Origin: Candidatus Sphingomonas excrementigallinarum
GTDB taxonomy: Bacteria; Pseudomonadota; Alphaproteobacteria; Sphingomonadales; Sphingomonadaceae
Reading direction: 5' to 3'
Assembly (NCBI GenBank): GCA_019112965.1
Contig: DXIH01000034.1
Span: 1 to 45,683 of the forward strand
Length of the DNA stretch: 45,683 bases
Positions 33,973 to 41,223 of the stretch are shown piece by piece; positions within the stretch are counted from its first letter, which is position 1, and each line of letters begins with the position of its first letter. The position numbers were made by a program, and so were the translations under genes. The notes beneath the pieces were generated by a model. It saw nothing but the letters and a program-made list of their open reading frames with translations. It ran no database searches and was not told the DNA's origin.

Positions 33973-34646
33973 TGGCGATTCTCTGGAAAATCGGGGCCGG
34001 GCTGCTGGCGCTGGGTGCGATCAGCGCGGGCGGGCGGCACTGGGTCACGCATTGGCAGCCCTCGACCGAACATTATCCGCTCCAGGGCATCGACCTGCCC
34101 GAGAACCCTCCCGCCGTCGAATGGCGGACGCTGCGCGCGAATGGCGCCGACTTCGCCTATCTGGTCGGGACCTCGGGCACCGACCGGCGCGATCCGTCAT
34201 TCGAAGGGAATTGGGACGCCCTGCCCGAGGCCGGGATGCGGCGCGGCGCGGTCCATATCTATTCGCTGTGCCAGCCCGCCGCGGCGCAGGCCGATGCCTT
34301 CAACATCTTCGTGCCGCGCGCGGGCGATGCGCTGCCCACCGCGATCGACCTGTCCTTTCACGACGATTGCACCGCCCGCCCCGACCGTGCGCAGCTCGTC
34401 GCCGACCTGACCCGCTTCGTGTCTATGGTCGAGACGCATACCCGCAAGCCCGTCATGCTGCGCGTGTCCAAGGCGTTCGAGCGCGAATACACCGTCACTG
34501 CCGCACTTGATCGTCCGGTCTGGGCGATCGGCAATCTGTTCAAACCCGATTATGCCGCGCGCCCCTGGCGCATGTGGCGTGCCAGCGATTTCCGCCGGGT
34601 CGAGGGGGTGGAAGGCCCCGTAAACTGGGACGTCGTCACGCCATGA
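33972..34646 (+). CDS. GH25 lysozyme-like protein with degenerate active site
   Basis: A 224-residue protein with an N-terminal membrane or signal segment (ILWKIGAGLLALGAISAGG). The rest resembles glycoside hydrolase family 25 muramidases: GIDLPENPP at the position of the usual GIDVSxxQ, FAYLVGTSGTDRRDPSFEGNW in place of FxxIKATEG..D..F..N, and RGAVHIYSL. The catalytic DxE is not preserved: the equivalent segment is LPTAIDLSFHDD, with Ser128 where Glu is expected. It may be an inactive wall-binding relative. It overlaps UPF0262 by 1 base and cdd by 4 bases. Confidence 0.8.
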   Translation: MAILWKIGAGLLALGAISAGGRHWVTHWQPSTEHYPLQGIDLPENPPAVEWRTLRANGADFAYLVGTSGTDRRDPSFEGNWDALPEAGMRRGAVHIYSLCQPAAAQADAFNIFVPRAGDALPTAIDLSFHDDCTARPDRAQLVADLTRFVSMVETHTRKPVMLRVSKAFEREYTVTAALDRPVWAIGNLFKPDYAARPWRMWRASDFRRVEGVEGPVNWDVVTP

Positions 34647-35107
34647 ATGCCATCGATCCAAATGCTTTGCCAAATGCTTTGATTGCCGCCGCCCGCGAAG
34701 CCGCGCGCAACGCCCATGCCCCCTATAGCCGTTTTGCAGTCGGCGCAGCGTTGCTGATGCAGGACGGCTCGGTGGTGACGGGCGCGAATTTCGAGAATGC
34801 GAGCTATGGCTTGTCGCTCTGCGCGGAGACGGTTGCGATCGCCACCGCATCGGCCGCCGGGCGGCTGCGCGAGATCGTCGCGATCGGCGTGATCGGCGGC
34901 GCGATGGACGCGGACGGCGTGCCCACCGGCACCAGCCCGGTCAGCCCCTGCGGACGATGCCGTCAGGTCATCAACGAAGCCGCCCAGTTGGGTGGCCGTG
35001 ACCTGCCCGTCCATTGCGGCGCGGCGGAGGGGGACGCGGTGCGAACCTATCGCCTGTCGGAGCTGCTGCCGGATGCCTTTGGCCCGGCGGATCTGGGGAT
35101 CGGCTGA
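34643..35107 (+). CDS. cdd: Cytidine deaminase
   Basis: A 154-residue zinc enzyme that converts cytidine and deoxycytidine to uridine and deoxyuridine in pyrimidine salvage. Cys60 and Glu62 (SLCAETVAI), with Cys103 and Cys106 (PCGRCRQ), form the zinc and catalytic centre. The HAPYSRFAVGAALL and GANFENASYGLS motifs are standard. It starts with an ATGA overlap with the GH25-like gene. It is followed by a long repeat-rich gap before dcd, another pyrimidine deaminase. Confidence 0.95.
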   Translation: MNAIDPNALPNALIAAAREAARNAHAPYSRFAVGAALLMQDGSVVTGANFENASYGLSLCAETVAIATASAAGRLREIVAIGVIGGAMDADGVPTGTSPVSPCGRCRQVINEAAQLGGRDLPVHCGAAEGDAVRTYRLSELLPDAFGPADLGIG

Positions 35108-35185
35108 GGCCTCACGCAAAGATTTAAAGATTTGGTTCGCGCGGAGACTCGGAGAAGAAGAAGTCTCAGCGTGGCATAAGATGGC

Positions 35186-35543
35186 CTCACCCCTCCCCTT
35201 GAAGGGAGGGGCCGGGGGTGGGGCGCCTCCGCAAGCGTGGCGCCCGTGGCGAGGCCGCAGCCCACCCCACCCCCTGCGGGATTTCGACTGCGAACCTCCC
35301 CCTCCTCCATCCCGGCGAGGGCTGGGACCCAGTTTCGGGGCGATTGTCCGTTACTCTTGTGATCGCCCAACTGGGCCCCGGCCACCACCGGGGGCGTGCA
35401 TGTTCCTAGACAGTGATGACGTTGCCTTGGACCAAGGAGAGCCCCTCCCCTTCAGGGGAGGGGTTGGGGTGGGGCCTCGCCACGGGCAGCACGCTTGCGG
35501 AAGCGCCCCACCCCCAGCCCCTCCCCTGAAGGGGAGGGGTGAG
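35186..35543. repeat. MITE-like structure: two 71-base copies in inverted orientation
   Basis: The 638-base gap between cdd and dcd contains no credible gene. Copy A (35186-35256) and copy B (35473-35543, read on the minus strand) agree at about 65 of 71 positions, both beginning CTCACCCCTCCCC. Each holds a CCCCTCCCC/GGGGAGGGG hairpin and a CCGCAAGCG core. Copy B carries a second hairpin at 35442-35463. The whole forms a 358-base structure with long terminal inverted repeats, like a miniature inverted-repeat element; no clear target duplication is visible at its ends. The remainder of the gap (35108-35185, 35544-35745) shows nothing definite. Confidence 0.78.
35310..35393. repeat. Second inverted repeat nested between the 71-base copies
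   Basis: An imperfect inverted repeat pairs GGGACCCAGTTTCGGGGCGA (35324-35343) with the region around ATCGCCCAACTGGGCCCC (35362-35379), with CCCGGC/GGCC extensions. Its sequence differs from the flanking copies, so it looks like a separate repeat family inserted within, or captured by, the larger structure. Confidence 0.6.
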
Positions 35544-35745
35544 TTAATCTCATGTCATTATGGCCTAGGTCTCCCGACTCCCGGCGGCGACCTGCCATCG
35601 CGTACGATCGGATACGTCCTCTCCTCACCTCAGCGCGAACATCATTCTTCCTTGCGGCTCCGCGTGAGCCACCCCTTTTTGGCGGTTGCCGCTTGCCCTG
35701 TCCCCGCGATCCGGCGATGAGCGGCCAAACCTGAAGGGAATGAAG

Positions 35746-36300
35746 ATGTCGATCCTGTCCGACCGCTGGATTCGCGAGGCCGCGCAGACCCAAGGCATGA
35801 TCGAACCGTTCGTCGAGAGCCAGCGTCGCGACGGCTGCATCAGCTATGGCCTGTCGTCTTATGGCTATGATGCGCGGGTGGCGGACGAGTTCAAGATCTT
35901 CACCAATGTTGACAGCGCGGTCGTCGACCCCAAGGACTTTGCGTCGAACAGCTTCGTCGACCGCAAGACCGATTGCTGCATCATCCCGCCCAACAGCTTC
36001 GCGCTGGCGCGGACGGTCGAATATTTCCGTGTGCCGCGCGACGTGCTCGTCATCTGCCTGGGCAAGTCGACCTATGCCCGTTGCGGGATCATCGTGAACG
36101 TCACGCCGCTGGAGCCGGGCTGGGAAGGTCATGTGACGCTGGAGTTTTCCAACACCACGCCGCTGCCCGCCAAGATCTACGCCAATGAGGGCGCGTGCCA
36201 GTTCCTGTTCCTGAAGGGTAACGAGCCCTGCGAGACCAGCTATGCCGACCGCGCGGGCAAATATATGGGCCAGCGCGGTGTCACGCTGCCTCGATTGTAA
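35746..36300 (+). CDS. dcd: dCTP deaminase
   Basis: A 184-residue enzyme converting dCTP to dUTP, the first step toward dTTP in many bacteria. Motifs include [40 protein letters not shown] (substrate and trimer interface) and [18 protein letters not shown]. Length matches the family. The ATG at 35746 follows GAAGGGA at good spacing; an ATG six bases earlier is also possible. It stands alone, downstream of the repeat region. Confidence 0.95.
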   Translation: MSILSDRWIREAAQTQGMIEPFVESQRRDGCISYGLSSYGYDARVADEFKIFTNVDSAVVDPKDFASNSFVDRKTDCCIIPPNSFALARTVEYFRVPRDVLVICLGKSTYARCGIIVNVTPLEPGWEGHVTLEFSNTTPLPAKIYANEGACQFLFLKGNEPCETSYADRAGKYMGQRGVTLPRL

Positions 36301-36384
36301 GGGATAGGCCGCAGCGGGAGTCGATCCGGGCGACCCGCGGCGGCGGGTCGATACGCCCCTACGCCGAACCGCTCACGACCGATC

Positions 36385-36420
36385 GGGCACGTCCAGACGC
36401 AAACGCGTCCGGACCTGCCC
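36385..36420. terminator. Long hairpin between convergent dcd and TPR gene
   Basis: Arms GGGCA-C-GTCC-A-GACGC and GCGTC-C-GGAC-C-TGCCC pair over 14 positions with two mismatches, around the loop AAAC. It lies 84 bases after dcd and 10 bases beyond the TPR gene stop. There is no U-tract, so it may end transcription only with a factor, or may be a repeat. A shorter hairpin (CGACCCGC/GCGGGTCG, 36331-36350) lies nearby. Confidence 0.5.
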
Positions 36421-36430
36421 TTGGACCATC

Positions 36431-36790
36431 TTACCGTGCGGCGATCGTCTGCGGCAAATGGCGCAGGCCGGTGCGGGCCACGGTGTGCGACGACAGGATC
36501 GCGCCCGATGGCATGTCCATGGCGACCGCCTTTTCCTTCAACACGGCGTCATACAGCGCGCGTGCATCGGCGGCGCGCCCCGTCTTCGAATAGACGGCGG
36601 CCAGGTTGAGCATCAGCTCCGGGCTGTTCGGATCGGTACGACGTTCTTCGAGCAAGGTCCGCTCCGCCACGTCGAAATGGCCCGCTGCAATTTCCTGAAA
36701 CCCCGTGCGCTGCGGCCAAGAATCCTGGGCCATGGCCGGGGCTGCCACGCCCGCCGCCGCCACAAGCAACACCGAAACCACTCCACGCAT
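36431..36790 (-). CDS. Small secreted TPR-repeat protein
   Basis: A 119-residue exported protein. The signal peptide is MRGVVSVLLVAAAGVAAPAMA. A TPR-like pair follows: FQEIAAGHFDVAERTLLEERRTDPNSPELMLNLAAVYSKTGRAADARALYDAVL. The start at 36790 is fixed by AGGAG seven bases upstream; a GTG at 36811 in the same frame would lie inside the operator-like dyad. TPRs bind proteins, so a periplasmic scaffold role is likely but unproven. A 40-base dyad directly upstream suggests tight regulation. Confidence 0.87.
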   Translation of the reverse strand: MRGVVSVLLVAAAGVAAPAMAQDSWPQRTGFQEIAAGHFDVAERTLLEERRTDPNSPELMLNLAAVYSKTGRAADARALYDAVLKEKAVAMDMPSGAILSSHTVARTGLRHLPQTIAAR

Positions 36791-36804
36791 AACCCATCTC
36801 CTAT

Positions 36805-36844
36805 GTTTCACTTTTGTGACTTGAGAGTGTCACTTTTGTGAAAC
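36805..36844. promoter_or_regulatory. 40-base dyad with duplicated TCACTTTTGTGA, probable operator
   Basis: TCACTTTTGTGA occurs twice, at 36808-36819 and 36830-36841, 22 bases apart, which places them on the same face of the helix. The outer arms GTTTCAC and GTGAAAC, and the inner GTGAC and GTCAC, make the whole region a near-perfect dyad. It ends just upstream of the AGGAG of the leftward TPR gene, where a repressor would block transcription. I do not know the regulator. Confidence 0.62.
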
Positions 36845-37048
36845 GTGCGCAAGCGGGCAAAGATGCGGCGGTTTGGATGAAACCTGCTCGTTGCGGGACG
36901 TGGTTATCGGGGGGAACGCCAAGCGGGGGACGATCCAAGTGATCCCGGCTTGCCGGTCGATTGGAGGGATCGAAACCGAGCAAGAGCCTTGCGGGAAGAA
37001 TGCGCCACTCTCGTGGAGATTTGGCTGCGGGGCAGGGCGCGCGGCGTG

Positions 37049-37167
37049 GCCTTCGACTTCGCTCAGGCTGAACGGAGGTTGGAGTCGCTCCTTGCCCCTT
37101 TGCCGCCCTGCACCGTAAGTCCCATTGCTTGACCTGAACGCCGTTCAGCCTGAGCGAAGTCGAAGGC
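37049..37167. repeat. Second copy of the CTTCGACTTCGCTCAGG inverted repeat
   Basis: Arms at 37049-37075 and 37141-37167 are perfect reverse complements over 27 bases, with a 65-base spacer. They carry the same sequence as the arms at 31797-31890; the spacer is different and longer. It lies in the 472-base gap between the TPR gene start and the exbD terminator; the remainder of the gap (36845-37048) shows nothing definite. Confidence 0.92.
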
Positions 37168-37204
37168 TAACGGAATCCCCGCTCTCACACTCCGCCCCAG
37201 CACG

Positions 37205-37233
37205 AAAAAAGGCGGCCTCCGAAGAGACCGCCT
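37205..37233 (-). terminator. Rho-independent terminator of the tonB-exbBDD operon
   Basis: On the minus strand a 10-bp stem (AGGCGGTCTC and GAGGCCGCCT, one G-T pair) closes a TTCG tetraloop and is followed by six T's. It starts 29 bases after the last exbD stop. This is a textbook terminator. Confidence 0.95.
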
Positions 37234-37262
37234 CATTTCATCATCGACCCGATCGAAAGCGA

Positions 37263-37688
37263 TCAGAAGTCGTTGCGATACTGCTCGTTGCCGATGAAAC
37301 CGAGCTTCGTCACCGCCGAACGCTTGATGATGGCCAAGGTCTCGTCGACCTTGGCATACTTGGCGTCGGGGGCTGGCTGGAAGTGCAGTTCGGGTTCCGG
37401 GTTCATCGCGGCGGTCTGGTCCAGGAACTGGCGCAGCGTCACCTCGTCGACCGGGGCACCGTTCCAGGTGACCGTACCGGCGGCGTCGATACCGATCTTG
37501 TTCTTCTCGGTATTCACGACCGGCGTGTTGGTCTTCGAGTTGACCGGCAGGTCGACCTTCACCGCGTGAGTCTGGATCGGGATGGTGATGATGAACATGA
37601 TGAGGAGCACGAGCATGACGTCGATCAACGGCGTCGTGTTCATGTCCATCATCGGCTCGCCATCATCAGATCCGGCGCTCATTGCCAT
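37263..37688 (-). CDS. exbD: ExbD/TolR-family biopolymer transporter
   Basis: A 141-residue inner-membrane protein. The single membrane segment (about 20-40) carries the essential Asp23 in TTPLIDVMLVLLIMF, and the periplasmic domain follows. With ExbB it forms the proton-driven motor that energises TonB. It is the last gene of the operon, 34 bases after the other exbD. Two ExbD paralogs in tandem suggest a mixed complex or separate partners. The operon terminator follows. Confidence 0.95.
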   Translation of the reverse strand: MAMSAGSDDGEPMMDMNTTPLIDVMLVLLIMFIITIPIQTHAVKVDLPVNSKTNTPVVNTEKNKIGIDAAGTVTWNGAPVDEVTLRQFLDQTAAMNPEPELHFQPAPDAKYAKVDETLAIIKRSAVTKLGFIGNEQYRNDF

Positions 37689-37722
37689 GGCGTGCTAACT
37701 CCTATTCTGTCCGCCCGGCCGA

Positions 37723-38196
37723 TCAGGCGCGGGGGTTGCCGCCGGGGGGCGGCTCGGAGATGAAGCCGACACGGGCGAAACCGGCCTGCTGCATCGTGTA
37801 GATGGTGCCACCGACACACCGATACGGCGCGTTCACGTCAGCGCGAATGTGAACTTCGGGAAGCTGATCGGCCGTGATATTCGGCCCGAGCCGCTCGATT
37901 TCGGCCTTCAGCTTTTCGACCGCGCGGGTACGCAGTTCGTCCGAGCTGACCGGCGTCAGGTTCCAGTACACCTTGCACTGGCCATTCTCGCTGGTCACCG
38001 AGAGCGACACGTTTTCCGGCTTCGTCGTCGTAGGTTCGAAGCGGACGTTCGGCAGCTTCAGCGGAACGGTCTGAATCACGACCGGAACCGCGATCAGGAA
38101 GATGATGAGGAGCACCAGCATGACGTCCACGAGGGGCGTCGTGTTGATCTCCGACATCGGTTTCTCGGCGGAGTCACCGCCAACGCTCATCGCCAT
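37723..38196 (-). CDS. exbD: ExbD/TolR-family biopolymer transporter (second paralog)
   Basis: A 157-residue ExbD relative with Asp24 in the membrane segment (TTPLVDVMLVLLIIFLIAVP). Its periplasmic domain differs clearly from that of the other copy: it has two Cys (QCKVYW and YRCVGG) that could form a disulfide, and ends PPPGGNPRA. It lies between exbB and the second exbD. The pair may give the motor a heteromeric ExbD or a dedicated partner. Confidence 0.95.
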   Translation of the reverse strand: MAMSVGGDSAEKPMSEINTTPLVDVMLVLLIIFLIAVPVVIQTVPLKLPNVRFEPTTTKPENVSLSVTSENGQCKVYWNLTPVSSDELRTRAVEKLKAEIERLGPNITADQLPEVHIRADVNAPYRCVGGTIYTMQQAGFARVGFISEPPPGGNPRA

Positions 38197-38295
38197 GAGA
38201 GAGCTATCCTATCCATGCATTCTTGCGCCGCCCCGAATGAGCGGCGGGGGGTGGCGGGGCGACCATCCGGAGATGGCCGCCCCGCCCCCTTAAGC

Positions 38296-39090
38296 TCAGG
38301 CGCGGGTCTGAACGCCACCGGCCTGACCGGCGGTGGTGGTGCCAGCAGGCGCCTTGACGGCGGCAGGCTTGGACGCACCGGCGATCGCCGGACGAACCGC
38401 ACCGTTCGAGGCCAGGAAGCCCAGCACGTCGTTCGAGAACGACGACAGGTCTTCCGCGATGCCCTTGTTACGACGCTGCAGCCAGTTGAAGGCGAGCACC
38501 GCCGGAACGGCGACGACGAGACCCAGAGCGGTCATGATGAGCGCTTCACCGACCGGACCGGCGACGGCGTCGATCGAGGCCTGGCCCGACGAGCCGATCT
38601 TGATGAGCGCGCGGTAGATGCCGATAACCGTACCGAACAGACCGATGAACGGCGCGGTCGCACCGACGGTCGCCAGGAAGGCGAGACCGCCGCCCAGCTT
38701 CGAGTTGATCGCGGCTTCCGAACGCGCCAGCGAGCCGTGCAGCCAGTCATGCGCTTCGACCGGATCGGTCAGCTTCGAGTGCTGGTCCTGCGCGGCCAGA
38801 CCGTCGTCGACGATCTGCTTGTAGGCCGAGTTCTTCTCGAGCTTGGCCGAGCCCTCGCGCAGCGAGTTCGACGACCAGAAGCCCTGACGGACGCGCTTGG
38901 CCTGGTTGATGATCTTCTGCTGCTCGAACAGCTTCGAGAACAGGATGTAGAACGATACGATCGACATCAGGCAGAGGATGGTGAACACCGACTGCGAGAT
39001 GAGGCCGCCTTCCTTGAGAGCCTGGCCGAGACCGTAGGGGTTTTCGGCACCGGCCGCGGCGCCGCCCGCGGCGAGGATGGTGGTGAGCAT
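38296..39090 (-). CDS. exbB: ExbB/MotA-TolQ family proton channel protein
   Basis: A 264-residue inner-membrane protein with three membrane segments: one near residues 32-52 (VFTILCLMSIVSFYILF), and two in the C-terminal half (LAFLATVGATAPFIGLFGTVIGIY and ALIMTALGLVVAVPAVLAF). The TVGATAPFIGLFGTVIGI motif is typical of ExbB. It forms the channel that feeds proton motive force to ExbD and TonB. The C-terminus is Ala/Thr-rich. It lies between tonB and the exbD pair. Confidence 0.95.
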   Translation of the reverse strand: MLTTILAAGGAAAGAENPYGLGQALKEGGLISQSVFTILCLMSIVSFYILFSKLFEQQKIINQAKRVRQGFWSSNSLREGSAKLEKNSAYKQIVDDGLAAQDQHSKLTDPVEAHDWLHGSLARSEAAINSKLGGGLAFLATVGATAPFIGLFGTVIGIYRALIKIGSSGQASIDAVAGPVGEALIMTALGLVVAVPAVLAFNWLQRRNKGIAEDLSSFSNDVLGFLASNGAVRPAIAGASKPAAVKAPAGTTTAGQAGGVQTRA

Positions 39091-39147
39091 GGTTGGTTAG
39101 GTCCTCTGACTAAAGCGTTGAATTTTTAAGTTCGGCCTAAAAAGCCG

Positions 39148-39831
39148 TTATTCCTGCGGCAGCTGCCAGCGTACCGGAAGCGTGTAGGACGACGTGATCG
39201 GGTTGCCCGCACTGTCGAGCGCAGGCGAGAAGCGCACGCGCGCCTTCGCGATGCGACACGTCGTATCGTCGAGCGCACGGTTGTTGCTGCTCGTCGTCAC
39301 GACGCAATCGGTGACGCGACCGTCCGTACCGACCGTCAGCTTGGCGACCACGCGACCTTCCGCGCCTTCGCGCTGGGCCGAGGGCGGATAGGCATCGGGG
39401 CCGAAGAACTGACCCGGGTTACCCTTCAGGCCAGCGGCCTTCGAGATAGCGGGCGGTGCCGGCGGCGCAGGCGGGGCCGGCGGCGCAGGCGGGGCCGGCG
39501 GCGCGGTCGGCTGGCTGAGCGGAATCACCGTGGTCGTCGAGATCGTCGGCGCCTGGGTCGGCACGTTGACGATCGGCGGCGGGGTCACGACCGTCGTCGG
39601 CGGCGGCGGAACATTGGGCTGTTCCGGCGGCGGCGGGGGCGGCGGTTCCTCCGGCGGAGGTGGGGGCGGCGGCTCTTGCACGTCGAACGTGTTGAGCTTC
39701 TCGGTCGCCTTCTTCACGTACTGGTAAGCCAGCCCCGTGACGAAGGCATAGCCCAGGGCAGCATGGATGAGCACGACGATAACGATCGCGACCACCTTGC
39801 CCCCGGACATCTTCTGGTCAGTATAGGCCAT
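39148..39831 (-). CDS. tonB: TonB energy transducer
   Basis: A 227-residue inner-membrane-anchored periplasmic protein. The membrane anchor is at about 12-34 and contains His23. A long proline-rich spacer (about 52-128) is followed by the TonB C-terminal domain (about 145-227), ending SSYTLPVRWQLPQE with the YP-type motif AYPPSAQREGAEGRVV. It transmits ExbB-ExbD energy to outer-membrane TonB-dependent receptors, which sphingomonads have in large numbers. It leads the operon. The spacer holds 18-base tandem DNA repeats encoding APP units. Confidence 0.95.
   Translation of the reverse strand: MAYTDQKMSGGKVVAIVIVVLIHAALGYAFVTGLAYQYVKKATEKLNTFDVQEPPPPPPPEEPPPPPPPEQPNVPPPPTTVVTPPPIVNVPTQAPTISTTTVIPLSQPTAPPAPPAPPAPPAPPAPPAISKAAGLKGNPGQFFGPDAYPPSAQREGAEGRVVAKLTVGTDGRVTDCVVTTSSNNRALDDTTCRIAKARVRFSPALDSAGNPITSSYTLPVRWQLPQE
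39458..39504. repeat. 18-base tandem repeats in the TonB proline-rich spacer
   Basis: The unit GCCGGCGGCGCAGGCGGG occurs exactly twice (39458-39475, 39476-39493), plus an 11-base partial third copy. On the coding strand it encodes Ala-Pro-Pro repeats. Such in-frame units can expand or contract by slippage, changing the length of the spacer that spans the periplasm. Confidence 0.85.
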
Positions 39832-40046
39832 TCAGCAACGAAACTCCTCAGTCTGCCAGTTTCGCCTCGCCGTAGCGTGGGGACGTGGGAAACTCCTGCC
39901 ATGCTCTTGCGGCATGCGGCAGAGCCTTGAACCCTATCGTGACGGCTGGCGCGGCGCAATCAGTTTGTCGGACGTAATAAACGTACAACCTACGCATGAC
40001 GAAATTATTTCTGTACCGTTAATGTGCAAAGGAGTAGCGCGAAGCT

Positions 40047-40955
40047 ATGAATCCCCTGTCCCACGCCATCCGCGCTGGCGCTTTGACGCTGTCGATTCCC
40101 CTATTCGCCGCCCCCCTGCCCGCCCAGATCGCCACTGCGCCGTCCGTCCGGCCGGGTGATTCGATAGCAGCGCAGGCAGGAATGGCACCCATGGGGCCGG
40201 GCTATGCCGATCTGGCCGATCTGGTACTGTCGGCGCCGGTGATCGCCGACGTGACCATCCGGTCGGCGACTGCGATCAAGGGCGCGGAGGCCGCCGGGGT
40301 CGCCCCCGGCCATCAGCGTTTCTATATCGAGGCCGATGTCGGCACGCTGATCCGCGGCGCGGGCGGCCTGCCTGCGCGGGTCGGCTATCTGTTCGATGCC
40401 GCCACCGATGCGCGCGGCCGGGCGCCCAAGCTCCGGAAGATGCGGGTGCTGATCTATGCCCGCCGCGTGCCCAATGCCGCCGACCAGCTCCAGCTCGTCG
40501 CACCCGACGCGCAGCTGCCCTGGACGCCCGATACCGAGCAGCGCAGCCGAACCATCGCCCGCGACGCCCTGTCGCCCGACGCACCGCCGGTCATCACCGG
40601 GGTCGGCAACGCCTTTTACGTGCCCGGCAGCCTGCCCGGCGAAGGCGAGACCCAAATCTTCCTGACCACCGCCAACAATCGCCCCGTCTCGCTGTCGGTA
40701 TTGCGTCGGCCGGGCGAGGAGCGCCGCTATGCCGTGGCGCTGAGCGAGATCGTGGACGAGTCCGCCGCCCCCCCGGCGCGCGACACGCTGCTCTGGTACC
40801 GGCTTGCCTGCGCACTGCCGGAGTCGCTGCCCGATCGAAGCACCGCCTCGCTGACGCCGGAAAATGCCCAGGCGGCGCGCGACGACTATCGTTTCGTGCT
40901 GCAAAAGCTCGGCCCCTGCGGGCGCGAGCGTCAGATGCCGACCGCCAGCGACTGA
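40047..40955 (+). CDS. Secreted protein of unknown function
   Basis: A 302-residue exported protein. The signal peptide is about 1-27 (ending PLPAQ). The mature part is rich in beta-type sequence (IEADVGTLIRGAGGLPARVGYLFD, LRKMRVLIYARRV, FYVPGSLPGEGETQIFL), with two Cys near the C-terminal half that could pair. I recognise no family. The ATG follows AAAGGAG with a long spacer. It is divergent from tonB across 215 bases, and its 3' end overlaps the convergent SDR-fragment gene by 25 bases. Confidence 0.82.
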   Translation: MNPLSHAIRAGALTLSIPLFAAPLPAQIATAPSVRPGDSIAAQAGMAPMGPGYADLADLVLSAPVIADVTIRSATAIKGAEAAGVAPGHQRFYIEADVGTLIRGAGGLPARVGYLFDAATDARGRAPKLRKMRVLIYARRVPNAADQLQLVAPDAQLPWTPDTEQRSRTIARDALSPDAPPVITGVGNAFYVPGSLPGEGETQIFLTTANNRPVSLSVLRRPGEERRYAVALSEIVDESAAPPARDTLLWYRLACALPESLPDRSTASLTPENAQAARDDYRFVLQKLGPCGRERQMPTASD

Positions 40956-41218
40956 CCCGTGACCGCATGCGCGGCGGCGAGATAATCGACCGCCGCCGCG
41001 ATCGCCTCGTCCGCAGCCCCCTCGGCCGGGATCACCGCGTTGATCCGCGCGCCCGGCGCCGCCGCGATGGCGAGCGGGGCGATCGCCGCCTCGACCATCG
41101 CCTGGGACAGCGCGTCGCGACCGGGACGGATGACCAGCACCAAATCCTCACCGGGATGCCCGGCGACCACGCCTGCGATATCGACGTCGGGCGCAAGATC
41201 GACTCGCCGCGCCGTCAC
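40931..41218 (-). CDS. Short Rossmann-fold protein resembling the C-terminus of an SDR
   Basis: A 95-residue protein starting at GTG (a TTG at 41227 overlapping the folB stop would make it 98). The last 60 residues read like the end of a short-chain dehydrogenase: a helix after the active site (MVEAAIAPLAIAAAPGARINAVIPAEG), then EAIAAAVDYLAAAHAVTGQSLAVG. The SDR nucleotide loop and Tyr-x-x-x-Lys are absent, so it cannot be an active dehydrogenase by itself. It follows folB by 5 bases. It may be a reduced partner of folate-pathway enzymes, or a remnant of a pteridine reductase gene. Confidence 0.72.
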   Translation of the reverse strand: MTARRVDLAPDVDIAGVVAGHPGEDLVLVIRPGRDALSQAMVEAAIAPLAIAAAPGARINAVIPAEGAADEAIAAAVDYLAAAHAVTGQSLAVGI

Positions 41219-41223
41219 GCGCG

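Noticed and set aside
34992..35720. Open frame running through the cdd-dcd gap
   Set aside because: It begins inside cdd in another frame and its later part is only repeat sequence.
36805..36844. CRP/FNR-type site in the TPR promoter
   Set aside because: The TGTGA-N6-TCACA spacing is not met; the half-sites are arranged as TCAC-N4-GTGA instead.
39450..39510. CRISPR-like repeats
   Set aside because: The units are contiguous and lie in frame inside tonB, with no spacers.
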